This document shows positions 1 to 6,447 of a stretch of 11,290 nucleotides of DNA, piece by piece (position 1 is the stretch's first letter; each line of letters starts with the position of its first letter). A model generated the notes under the pieces. That model had not been told where the DNA came from. It ran no database searches and saw only the letters and a list, made by a program, of their open reading frames with translations. Both the position numbers and the translations under genes were made by a program. The stretch spans positions 1 through 11,290 of the forward strand of contig JAPYQV010000047.1 of the NCBI GenBank assembly GCA_029937205.1, given 5' to 3'. This DNA is from Alphaproteobacteria bacterium (GTDB lineage Bacteria > Pseudomonadota > Alphaproteobacteria > UBA828).

Positions 1-16
1 CTGGCGACCGTGCCAG

Positions 17-382
17 TTAACGTGTCAATGCCGACCCATGTCCTTCAAAGACGGTCAGGCCGTCCATATTCTTCAGCCAGTTGGTGACGCCTTGGTTCGA
101 TTGCTCGACGATGCCGTCCTTGCGCGCTTTCACGCGTTTCATATCGACAGTGATGGGGCCATCGATGGCGATGCCGAAATCGCCGCCGCGGCGCGCCATA
201 TAGGCGGCGCGCGCGCTTGCCACCAGGGCCTTGGTCGGAATGCAGCCGACATTGACGCAGGTGCCGCCGAACAGCTTACGTTCGATAATCGCCGTCTTCA
301 GGCCCTGCCCGGTCAAGCGTTGCGCCATCGATGGTCCGGCCTGGCCTGTGCCGATAATAATTGCGTCGAAATTATGCGCCAT
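17..382 (-). CDS. N-terminal part of a mercuric-reductase-like FAD/pyridine-nucleotide disulfide oxidoreductase, truncated or frameshifted
   Basis: The 121 residues begin with an FAD-binding beta-alpha-beta motif (G11-T-G-Q-A-G16). They continue with the redox-active disulfide signature G39[12 protein letters not shown]51, where C42 and C47 would form the catalytic cysteine pair. This is typical of class I flavoprotein disulfide reductases, and the wording around it resembles the mercuric-reductase-like FAD-containing oxidoreductases. Those proteins are usually about 450-480 residues, with NAD(P)-binding and dimerisation domains that are absent here. The frame ends in TAA at 17-19, just after a segment (VFEGHG) that normally leads into the rest of the FAD domain. 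Another minus-strand frame is open from there to the window edge, so a single-base indel, real or from assembly, is the simplest explanation. The ATG at 380-382 has a strong ribosome binding site. Substrate unknown. A mercury role is not supported, since no mer genes are nearby. Confidence 0.8.
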   Translation of the reverse strand: MAHNFDAIIIGTGQAGPSMAQRLTGQGLKTAIIERKLFGGTCVNVGCIPTKALVASARAAYMARRGGDFGIAIDGPITVDMKRVKARKDGIVEQSNQGVTNWLKNMDGLTVFEGHGSALTR

Positions 383-389
383 TTGTTGT

Positions 390-397
390 CTCCTCCC
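390..397 (-). promoter_or_regulatory. Strong ribosome binding site of the oxidoreductase gene
   Basis: Reading the minus strand, GGGAGGAG lies 7 bases before the ATG at 380-382. It is a near-ideal Shine-Dalgarno sequence. It fixes the start and shows that the beginning of this gene is intact even though its coding frame breaks. Confidence 0.7.
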
Positions 398-426
398 AGC
401 AAGCCATTTGTTCTCGTTCCCACTCT

Positions 427-485
427 AAATGAGATGCCGGAGATGGGTATTCAATATTCTGTCAACGATCCCATTGGTCTCATTT
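427..485. repeat. Inverted repeat spanning the asmA-like/oxidoreductase gap
   Basis: AAATGAGA at 427-434 is matched exactly by its reverse complement TCTCATTT at 478-485, with 43 bases between. Inside these arms, ATGGG (443-447) and CCCAT (470-474) form a second, nested pair. The right arm touches the stop codon of the asmA-like gene. It could be a weak transcript-end structure or a chance match. There is no U-run after the distal arm in the direction of the minus-strand genes, so it is not a classic intrinsic terminator. Confidence 0.3.
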
Positions 486-3400
486 TAATCACCGAGAATG
501 TCGAGTACGCCTTTCAGGATGTCTTGCGGCGAGAGCGGGTCGTCTTGCGCGCGTTCAGGCGCCGGCGCCGGCTCTGGTGCGGGCGCGCGGGCCGGTTGTG
601 GCGCAGGCTGAGGTGCCAGCGCCGGCTCGGGCGGGCGCTCGAAACCGCTGTCGTCCTGTTGCGGGGCGAGGGTGGAGGATTCCTGACCGGCGAGCGGAGG
701 CGCTTGCGTGCCGCCTTGCTGCGGTGCCAGGGAGGGTGCTGAAACTCCGCTTTGCGGCGGCTGGTTGATAGCTGGTGTATCTTCATCCGGGTCGCCGAAA
801 ATGGTGCGCAGCAGGGTATCCTCAATGGTGCCGGGTTCGGCCTTGGCGCCCTTGCGCAGTTTCGGCAGGACCAGTTTTTGCACCGTCGATTTGGCGATCT
901 TGCTGATCAAATAGGTTTGCATGTCCTTGGTCAGCAACTCGCGCGCCGGGCTGTCGATCGGGCCGGTCAAACGCACGCCGAGGGGCGGTGCCTTGGGGTG
1001 GTCGGTGAGGGTGAAGAGGGAGGTGAGGTCGAGCCGCCAGGACGGCAGGTCGACGGTGCCGCGCACGCTGCCGCGTCCGCCATCGACGAGGATTGTGAGA
1101 TCGTTGGTGGTGGCGAGACCATTGTTGACGCGGATGGTGCCGTCGAGGGAATCGAGCCGTGTGGTGCCGTCCGACAGTCCCATGTCCGCCAGGCTAAGAA
1201 AATCGGCGGGATCGTTAAGCTCGCCCAGTTGGTCGCTGAGAGCGCGCAGGTTCACCCCTTCGACGGTGCCGTCCCGCGCGCTCAGGGTGGCGTCGCCGTG
1301 GAGCGCCCGGACCAGCTCATATTCGCTGTTGCCTTCGGTGGTAAAGCGGCCATCGACGCTGGTCCGCCCGGTCGCCGCCTCGATATCTGCCGCCCGTCGT
1401 AGCGCCTCGGCAATATCCATATTGTCGAGCTTGAAGGCGATATTGGCTTGCGGTGGCGCGCCATTGGCAATCTCGCCTTCCGCTTCCAACAGGCCGCCAA
1501 AAATGCGGCCGCGTAGGGAATCGATCTCCAACGTGCCATTGCGGATGCGGAGTTTGACCTCGGCCTGATCGAAGCGGTAGCCGCCGGCGAGAATGGCGTC
1601 GGCATTGACCGCTATATTGGCTTCGATCTCGGCCAGTGGCGACAGGTCGAACGGCTCGCGCGACCATTGGCCGGGGGCGTCGCGGCTCTCACGCCCGCCA
1701 CCGTTTTGACCGGCGGACGCTGTGTTTGTGCCGCCGCCAGCCGAACCCGTGCCGCCATCCTGGGTGCTCGCCCGGGCGCCGCCAATAAAGAGCCCAACGT
1801 CAAGCAATCCGGCCTCCAGGACTGCGCCGACCACCGGCACTGCACCGCCGAGATCGAAATCCGCCGTGCCGGTGATCTGCGTTTCGCCAAGTGTCAGGTC
1901 CAAATCCGAGAGTGCCGCCGTTTCGCCGTTGCCCGCGAGACGGCCTTTGATGTGCACCGCACCGACTTCTTCTCCTTCATAGGGTGTGCCGCTCAGCAAT
2001 TCGGCGAGGGCGCTGAAGCTCGGATTGGCCAAATCAAAGGCGAGATTGTAGCGCGCCGGGCCGGAGAAATCGGCGAGATTGCCAGCCAGTTGCAGATGGT
2101 TGCCGGCGGCGCGTGCCGAGAGGCTCAAATTCAACGCGTCCAGGCTGCCATCGAGGCCGCCGTCGAGCGCCAGCGGCCCAAGCCGGCGGGCCAGCTTGGG
2201 CGGCGTTATATCGGCGGCACGCAGCAACTCGGCGGTGTCGGCGGCGCGCATCTCCAGGCCCATATTTAGCGCCGCATCTTCAAACGGCGTGAGAATGCTG
2301 CCGACCAGCGATACCGTTGCCGGCCGTGTTTCGAGACGAGCATTCAGATTGATCGCTTCGCGCCCGCCGGACAGATTTCCCGAAAGGCTGATGGCGCCCA
2401 GGCTGTCGGCGCGAAACGACGGATCGACGCCGGCGACACGCATCAGGCCGAGAATCGATTCGGCCGTGACGTCAAAGTCGAGATTTACATCTGGCTCGGT
2501 TAAAACGTTCCGGATGTCACCGCTGAGCGCCAGCCGGGCGCCGGAAAGGTCGGAAACATCGAGGCGATTGAGAGTTAATAGATTGTCCTTGAAAATGCCG
2601 TCCAGCGTGACACCAGAGAGTACCGCGCCGCCGTAGCTGAGGCGGCCGGCAGTGAGCTTCAGTGTGGCGTCGAGGGTGTCCAGGAGATCGCTATCCGTCG
2701 TGTTGGCCGCAGTGCCGAGGCTGATGTCGGAGGTGATGTCGGTTTGATGGTTGCCGGACGTTTGCGCGGCGCCGCTGGCGGTTTTCGTCGCGCCGCTGGC
2801 TGTGGAGCCGCCTAGTCCATTTTTGGCGAGATAAGCATCCACGTTGAGTTGATCCAGATGCAGATCGGCGTTGAGCCGGCTGCGCGCGCCGAGCGAGAAA
2901 TTTGCGTTGCCGACCAGGCGTGAGGAATCGACGCGCAATTCCACGGACGATAATTCGCCGCCGTTCTGATCGGCGCTGATCGTCGTGGTCAGGCTGAAAC
3001 GGCGCAATCGGTCGGTCGGAATATCGGCCGCGTTGAGCAGGTCGAGCCACGCAATGACGGCGCGGGCATTGTCGGATTCGACCTCCACCTGGCCTTCGAA
3101 CCTGGGCCCGGCCTCGCCCGGTGAAAGTTGGCCGAAGATGGCGACATTGCTGCCGCCCGGCAACAGGGCGGATGCCTGCTGGATGGTGAGGACGCCTTCG
3201 TCGAGCGACAACACGGCATGGGCCTGATGCACCACACCGCCGAGATAGCGCAATGTCTGGACCTCCAGATCGATCGATGCCGAGAGGTCATCGGGCAGCA
3301 TTGCCAAATAATCGCTGTCTGGCGCTTCTCCATCGGCGGGCTCGGCTGCGCCGTTGGCGCCATCTGTTGTGGCGCTCCCCGTTGTGGCGCTCCCCGGTGT

Positions 3401-4444
3401 GTCGCCAGAACCGTTCGCCGCAATGCCGTTCTCGGTAATCTTGTCCAAATCGAAGCGGTTTATGGTGAGCGCCACGTCCAAGTTTGAAAACTCGGTAAAT
3501 GAATACGCAATGGCGCCGGTCGCCTGTGTTTCGTCGACGCGGATTTGCAGCTCGTCCAGCGCAATTTTGCTTTCGCTAAATGTGGCGCTGGACTTGATTG
3601 AAAATTGCCCTGTCGCGACGGCGCGGCCGCTGTCCATGCCGAGAGATTGCAGCAACGCCGCAAGGTCGGCGCCGGAGGCGCGCAACGTTCCCGAACCCTC
3701 GCTGCCGGCATCCGTCAAAGAGAGCTTGCCTTCGAAGCCGACCTGCGCCAACCCGTCGCCGAGCGTGGCTTTGAGTGAGACCGGCATATGCCCATCCGCA
3801 CGCTTGTTGCCGCTGGCAATTTGGAAGGCGGTGGCGATGCCGCGCACTTCCAGGCTGCCCTCCGCCCGGAACGGGCCTTCAAGGGATTTGGCCGAGAGCG
3901 TGCCGTTCAAATTCTGAATATATTCGACCCTGCCCGACGCGCTGTCGCGGTACACCAGTGTGCCATTGCTAATCGATACGGAATCGAGGCTGATTTCGGT
4001 GGAATCCTCTTGCGATTCACCTTCGGCTCCATCGCCCGTGCCGTCGCTCTCCGTCACCGGCGGCGTAAAAATCCAATTTTTACGCCCGTCCGCCAGCCGT
4101 TCCAACTCGATCAGCGGCTCGATTAATTTGAGACTGGCGACCTGGAATTCCCCCGACAGCAGCGGCCCCAGGGCGAGTTGCAGGTCGAGCGCCTGAAGGC
4201 GCGCCATGTCGGCCGCTTCGGCACCTTCCACATTGGACAGCCGGGCATCGGTAATGCGCAGTTTCGGGCTCGGCAGCAGAGAGATTTCGATGTCACCGTC
4301 GATGAAAATCTGGCGCCCGGTCAGGGCTTCGACGCGTTCGGATATCTCGGGCTTATAGCTGTTCCAGTCCATGAAGCTGGGCACCACGAAGGCGGCAATC
4401 ACCACCAGGACGATGAAAGCGAGAACGCCATAGAGAATTTTCAT
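485..4444 (-). CDS. AsmA family protein (large, periplasmic, inner-membrane anchored)
   Basis: The 1319-residue protein opens with one hydrophobic anchor (about residues 4-24). The AsmA N-terminal hallmark follows: F-M-D-W-N-S-Y-K, then E-A-L-T-G-R, then D-G-D-I-E-I-S-L-L-P-S-P-K. The long middle is beta-strand rich and interrupted by Gly/Ser/Thr/Ala-rich linkers near residues 129-147, 342-378, 542-570 and 890-930. The C-terminal AsmA-like region (about 1000-1215) contains T-S-V-D-G-R-F, D-G-T-V-E-G-V-N-L and a P-I-D-S-P-A segment. Residues 1217-1303 are Pro/Ala/Gln-rich, and the protein ends in a short hydrophobic helix. E. coli AsmA is about 617 residues; this length is closer to YhdP or TamB. 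Family members are inner-membrane-anchored periplasmic proteins, and several are implicated in phospholipid transport to the outer membrane, so an envelope lipid role is inferred. The ATG at 4442-4444 has only a weak ribosome binding site, but nothing upstream fits the anchor better. Confidence 0.92.
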   Translation of the reverse strand: MKILYGVLAFIVLVVIAAFVVPSFMDWNSYKPEISERVEALTGRQIFIDGDIEISLLPSPKLRITDARLSNVEGAEAADMARLQALDLQLALGPLLSGEFQVASLKLIEPLIELERLADGRKNWIFTPPVTESDGTGDGAEGESQEDSTEISLDSVSISNGTLVYRDSASGRVEYIQNLNGTLSAKSLEGPFRAEGSLEVRGIATAFQIASGNKRADGHMPVSLKATLGDGLAQVGFEGKLSLTDAGSEGSGTLRASGADLAALLQSLGMDSGRAVATGQFSIKSSATFSESKIALDELQIRVDETQATGAIAYSFTEFSNLDVALTINRFDLDKITENGIAANGSGDTPGSATTGSATTDGANGAAEPADGEAPDSDYLAMLPDDLSASIDLEVQTLRYLGGVVHQAHAVLSLDEGVLTIQQASALLPGGSNVAIFGQLSPGEAGPRFEGQVEVESDNARAVIAWLDLLNAADIPTDRLRRFSLTTTISADQNGGELSSVELRVDSSRLVGNANFSLGARSRLNADLHLDQLNVDAYLAKNGLGGSTASGATKTASGAAQTSGNHQTDITSDISLGTAANTTDSDLLDTLDATLKLTAGRLSYGGAVLSGVTLDGIFKDNLLTLNRLDVSDLSGARLALSGDIRNVLTEPDVNLDFDVTAESILGLMRVAGVDPSFRADSLGAISLSGNLSGGREAINLNARLETRPATVSLVGSILTPFEDAALNMGLEMRAADTAELLRAADITPPKLARRLGPLALDGGLDGSLDALNLSLSARAAGNHLQLAGNLADFSGPARYNLAFDLANPSFSALAELLSGTPYEGEEVGAVHIKGRLAGNGETAALSDLDLTLGETQITGTADFDLGGAVPVVGAVLEAGLLDVGLFIGGARASTQDGGTGSAGGGTNTASAGQNGGGRESRDAPGQWSREPFDLSPLAEIEANIAVNADAILAGGYRFDQAEVKLRIRNGTLEIDSLRGRIFGGLLEAEGEIANGAPPQANIAFKLDNMDIAEALRRAADIEAATGRTSVDGRFTTEGNSEYELVRALHGDATLSARDGTVEGVNLRALSDQLGELNDPADFLSLADMGLSDGTTRLDSLDGTIRVNNGLATTNDLTILVDGGRGSVRGTVDLPSWRLDLTSLFTLTDHPKAPPLGVRLTGPIDSPARELLTKDMQTYLISKIAKSTVQKLVLPKLRKGAKAEPGTIEDTLLRTIFGDPDEDTPAINQPPQSGVSAPSLAPQQGGTQAPPLAGQESSTLAPQQDDSGFERPPEPALAPQPAPQPARAPAPEPAPAPERAQDDPLSPQDILKGVLDILGD
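2769..2800. repeat. 11-base direct repeat with 21-base period inside the asmA-like gene
   Basis: GCGCCGCTGGC occurs at 2769-2779 and again at 2790-2800. On the minus strand it encodes the repeated A-S-G-A of a Ser/Thr/Ala/Gly-rich linker near residue 555. It keeps the reading frame and suggests that the linker grew by short in-frame duplication. Confidence 0.6.
3366..3395. repeat. Perfect 15-base tandem duplication inside the asmA-like gene
   Basis: GTTGTGGCGCTCCCC is present twice back to back (3366-3380 and 3381-3395). It encodes two copies of G-S-A-T-T in a low-complexity linker near residues 350-360 of the AsmA-like protein. The duplication is in frame. Because the copies are identical at the DNA level it is likely recent or still variable. 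Confidence 0.8.
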
Positions 4445-4500
4445 CGCCGAGCGCCCATTATGGCGTTCATTGGCCCGGTCCGGAGACCTGTGTGATGGGA

Positions 4501-4545
4501 ATAAATATTATCTTCAGATGCCATATGTTAGATTTTATCCACTGA
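4501..4545. promoter_or_regulatory. AT-rich core of the divergent gap between asmA-like and DUF4169 genes
   Basis: The two genes on either side are transcribed away from each other, so promoters for both should lie in the 153-base gap 4445-4597. This patch is clearly richer in A and T than its surroundings. It holds a plus-strand TATTAT (4506-4511) and an overlapping minus-strand GATAAT (4508-4513), each one mismatch from a -10 box. I found no convincing -35 partner for either, so the assignment is positional and weak. Confidence 0.3.
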
Positions 4546-4549
4546 GCCG

Positions 4550-4568
4550 GGTGGCGTGAAGCGCCACC
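4550..4568 (+). other. Hairpin in the leader of the DUF4169 gene
   Basis: GGTGGCG (4550-4556) and CGCCACC (4562-4568) form a perfect 7-base-pair, GC-rich stem with a 5-base loop (TGAAG). It ends 29 bases before the ATG of the small plus-strand gene and would sit in its 5' leader. No U-run follows, so it is not an intrinsic terminator. It could affect mRNA stability or translation; the function is unknown. Confidence 0.45.
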
Positions 4569-4597
4569 GATGCAAATGCCGTGAAAGGTTGCGAGAG

Positions 4598-4804
4598 ATG
4601 GCGGAGATCACAAACCTCAACCAATACCGCAAGCAGCGGAAAAAAGAGGAAAAACGCAAGTCCGGCGCCGTCAACAAGGCGAGCAAGGGGCGCACGAATT
4701 TTGAGCGCTTGGCGGCGAAATTAGGCGCTGAGCGAGACGAGTTGCAACAGGACGGGGAAAAATTCGTCGAGCGCGCCCGCCCGAAGGACAAGGATCGCGA
4801 ATAG
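4598..4804 (+). CDS. DUF4169 family small basic protein
   Basis: The 68-residue, highly charged protein begins M-A-E-I-T-N-L-N-Q-Y-R-K and continues with runs of Lys, Arg and Glu. The opening (I-x-N-L-N followed by a basic helix, then a second helix with F-E-R-L) matches my memory of DUF4169, a short family of unknown function found mainly in Alphaproteobacteria. No signal peptide or membrane segment is seen, so it is probably cytosolic and largely helical. The frame is open from an ATG at 4556, but the conserved beginning supports the ATG at 4598, with AAAGG at 4584-4588 as a ribosome binding site 9 bases upstream. It is the only plus-strand gene here. It diverges from the asmA-like gene and converges on the lipoprotein gene, 15 bases away. 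From memory, relatives often sit beside fumC and a ribbon-helix-helix gene, which are absent here. Confidence 0.8.
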   Translation: MAEITNLNQYRKQRKKEEKRKSGAVNKASKGRTNFERLAAKLGAERDELQQDGEKFVERARPKDKDRE

Positions 4805-4819
4805 GCGCAGCGATTTCCG

Positions 4820-5467
4820 TTAACGAAGATACATTTCGAAATACTCGCGAATTATCTGCTCTTGACTGGTATTGAAATCATTCATCAGCGCCTTCGTCAG
4901 ATCGTTGTAAATCTGATCGCGTTCATTGAGCGAAACATTCTCCGGCATTGTGCGTGTGCGCGCCGCCTCGGTGTTGGTAAAAGCCGGAACAGCGCCGTTT
5001 TCATCGGTAATTTCGATTTTTACCCGTAGGCGGGTGTCGATCCGCTCGGCCTGTTCGGTGGTGAACAGCGCCTCCAAATCCTTGTCGGTTTCAAGCTCTT
5101 CAATGGTGGCGCTGGCGTCTTCGATGATGAAGCGCAGGGTATACGCGCCGCCCACCGCTTCGAGACGGTCATCGGCCCAGCGCCTGAGCGCCGCGGCGAT
5201 CGGTGTGGGAAAGAGATGTTCGACATTCGGTGATTGCAGGGGCGAGCGGTAGGTTTCAACAATTTCAATACGCGCGACGGCAAAACTCATCACCGGCAGG
5301 TGCTTGTAGGTGAACTCCGGGATGACCGTGCGCGTCACTGTGGTTTGGCACGCGCCGAGCGCGCCCACGGTAATCAGTACCATCAGGGCGATGAATTCCG
5401 GCAATCCGGGCAGCCGCACTGTCATTCTATTTTTCGCCGATCTTGCTTTTCTCGCCGATCTTGTCAT
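4820..5467 (-). CDS. Predicted lipoprotein of unknown function
   Basis: The 215-residue protein has a basic beginning, a hydrophobic stretch (about residues 25-38) and a lipobox L37-G-A-C40. It is therefore predicted to be processed by signal peptidase II and lipid-anchored in the envelope. The mature part has mixed alpha/beta character. It includes A-A-A-L-R-R-W-A-D-D-R-L and Y-T-L-R-F-I-I-E-D, and ends in a helical segment (Y-N-D-L-T-K-A-L-M-N-D-F). The alternation of a helix with a strand of the form L-R-V-K-I-E-I resembles periplasmic LptE- or DUF4136-like lipoproteins, but I do not recognise a family. The ATG at 5467 has GGAGAG 9 bases upstream. An ATG at 5425 (residue 15) would give a more usual signal length but has a poor ribosome binding site. 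The gene begins 17 bases after hslO and is probably co-transcribed with it. Confidence 0.75.
   Translation of the reverse strand: MTRSARKARSAKNRMTVRLPGLPEFIALMVLITVGALGACQTTVTRTVIPEFTYKHLPVMSFAVARIEIVETYRSPLQSPNVEHLFPTPIAAALRRWADDRLEAVGGAYTLRFIIEDASATIEELETDKDLEALFTTEQAERIDTRLRVKIEITDENGAVPAFTNTEAARTRTMPENVSLNERDQIYNDLTKALMNDFNTSQEQIIREYFEMYLR
5434..5463. repeat. 12-base direct repeat at the start of the lipoprotein gene
   Basis: TCGCCGATCTTG occurs at 5434-5445 and 5452-5463, an 18-base period. On the minus strand it encodes the repeated basic A-R-S-A segment between the two candidate start codons of the lipoprotein. It lengthens the positively charged beginning of the signal peptide, or it may lie outside the real coding region if the second ATG is used. 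Confidence 0.6.
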
Positions 5468-5476
5468 CGCCGGTCA

Positions 5477-5482
5477 CTCTCC
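5477..5482 (-). promoter_or_regulatory. Ribosome binding site deciding the lipoprotein start
   Basis: GGAGAG on the minus strand lies 9 bases before the ATG at 5465-5467, within the 17-base gap after the hslO stop. It favours this start over the in-frame ATG at 5423-5425, whose upstream bases show no comparable motif. Confidence 0.5.
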
Positions 5483-5484
5483 GT

Positions 5485-6447
5485 TCAGCTTCGTGCTGCA
5501 TATAAGGCATCAAGCTCGATATCGCCAAAGGATTCGGATTTATTGCAGAATTGGCAAGTGACGACGACGCGGCCATCAATTTTCAACGTTCTGACTTCCG
5601 CTTGCGGCAATGCTTTGAGGGTGGATTCGACGCGCTGGCGGGAACAGCGGCAGCCGAAGGTCAGGCCGCGCGGCTGGTAGGCGCGGACGGACTCCTCATG
5701 AAACAGGCGAAACAGGAGCTGATCGGAGGCGAGTCCGTGGTCGAGCAGTTCGCCCGGTGTGACGCTGCTCATCAGGATAACGGCGCGGCGCCAATCCTCA
5801 TGATCTTCCTGATCCGCAAGCTCCATGCCGGGGTCATCGGGCAATTGATCGCGGCCGAGCGGCCTTCCGTGACCGCCATCGTCGGGCTCGCGCTGTAACA
5901 TTAACGCGCCGCCGCGCCAGTTGCCGTTCACCCTGTCTGCCGCCAATTGGATGGCGCTGGCAATCTGCTCGGACTGGTGAAAATAACTATGCGCACATTC
6001 GCTCAAGGTGGCGCCTTCGAGGGCGACGATACCTTGATAGCGCTCGCTGTCCGGTCCCTGGTCGACGGTAAAGGCAAGATGACCCGCACCCATCATACGG
6101 GGGACGGATATTTCGCCGTCTCCGGTGTGAACGCCGCTCAGTTCGGCCGCATCGAAATCCGCATAGCCGCGCATCTCGCCGGCGCTGGTCACATCGACGA
6201 CCATCATCTTGAGCGGCCCGGCGCTGCGGGTTTGCACCGTGAAGACGCCGTCATATTTGATCGTGCTCGCCAACAAGGCGCATAATGCCACGAGCTCGCC
6301 GAGCAGGCGCGATACCGCGTTCGGATAATCATGCTGTTGCAATATCGTGTGCAGTGCATCGCCAAGACGCACCTGGCGCCCGCGCGCTCCGGCGGCGTCG
6401 AGCCGAAACGAGCGGACGAAATAATCGCTGATAGCTGGCGCGCTCAT
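5485..6447 (-). CDS. hslO: Hsp33 redox-regulated molecular chaperone
   Basis: The 320-residue product is close to the usual Hsp33 length in Alphaproteobacteria. Hsp33 is a cytosolic holdase that binds unfolding proteins under oxidative stress. It is inactive while reduced with zinc bound, and becomes active when its cysteines form disulfides. The C-terminal zinc centre is complete: C266-R-C268, 29 residues, then C298-Q-F-C301. The N-terminal domain contains D-Y-F-V-R-S-F-R-L-D and the central S-E-Q-I-A-S-A-I-Q-L segment. An acidic, variable stretch precedes the linker, as often seen. The ATG at 6445-6447 overlaps the argF stop as ATGA. An in-frame ATG 18 bases upstream (6463-6465) lies inside argF and is less likely, because GGCGGAAG stands just before the chosen start. 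The gene is translationally coupled to argF and followed by the lipoprotein gene. Confidence 0.96.
   Translation of the reverse strand: MSAPAISDYFVRSFRLDAAGARGRQVRLGDALHTILQQHDYPNAVSRLLGELVALCALLASTIKYDGVFTVQTRSAGPLKMMVVDVTSAGEMRGYADFDAAELSGVHTGDGEISVPRMMGAGHLAFTVDQGPDSERYQGIVALEGATLSECAHSYFHQSEQIASAIQLAADRVNGNWRGGALMLQREPDDGGHGRPLGRDQLPDDPGMELADQEDHEDWRRAVILMSSVTPGELLDHGLASDQLLFRLFHEESVRAYQPRGLTFGCRCSRQRVESTLKALPQAEVRTLKIDGRVVVTCQFCNKSESFGDIELDALYAARS

Noticed and set aside
38..742. 234-codon plus-strand open frame opposite the oxidoreductase and asmA-like tail
   Set aside because: The Arg/Leu-rich translation mirrors the Pro/Ala-rich tail of the AsmA-like protein, and it overlaps two genes on the opposite strand.
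4441..4458. Five-codon minus-strand mini-frame (M-G-A-R-R) whose TGA overlaps the asmA-like ATG
   Set aside because: The arrangement resembles a coupled leader peptide, but it has no ribosome binding site and such short frames arise easily by chance.
4556..4597. Extended N-terminus of the DUF4169 protein from ATG 4556
   Set aside because: The extension would begin inside the hairpin stem, lacks a ribosome binding site, and is not part of the conserved family beginning M-A-E-I-x-N-L-N.
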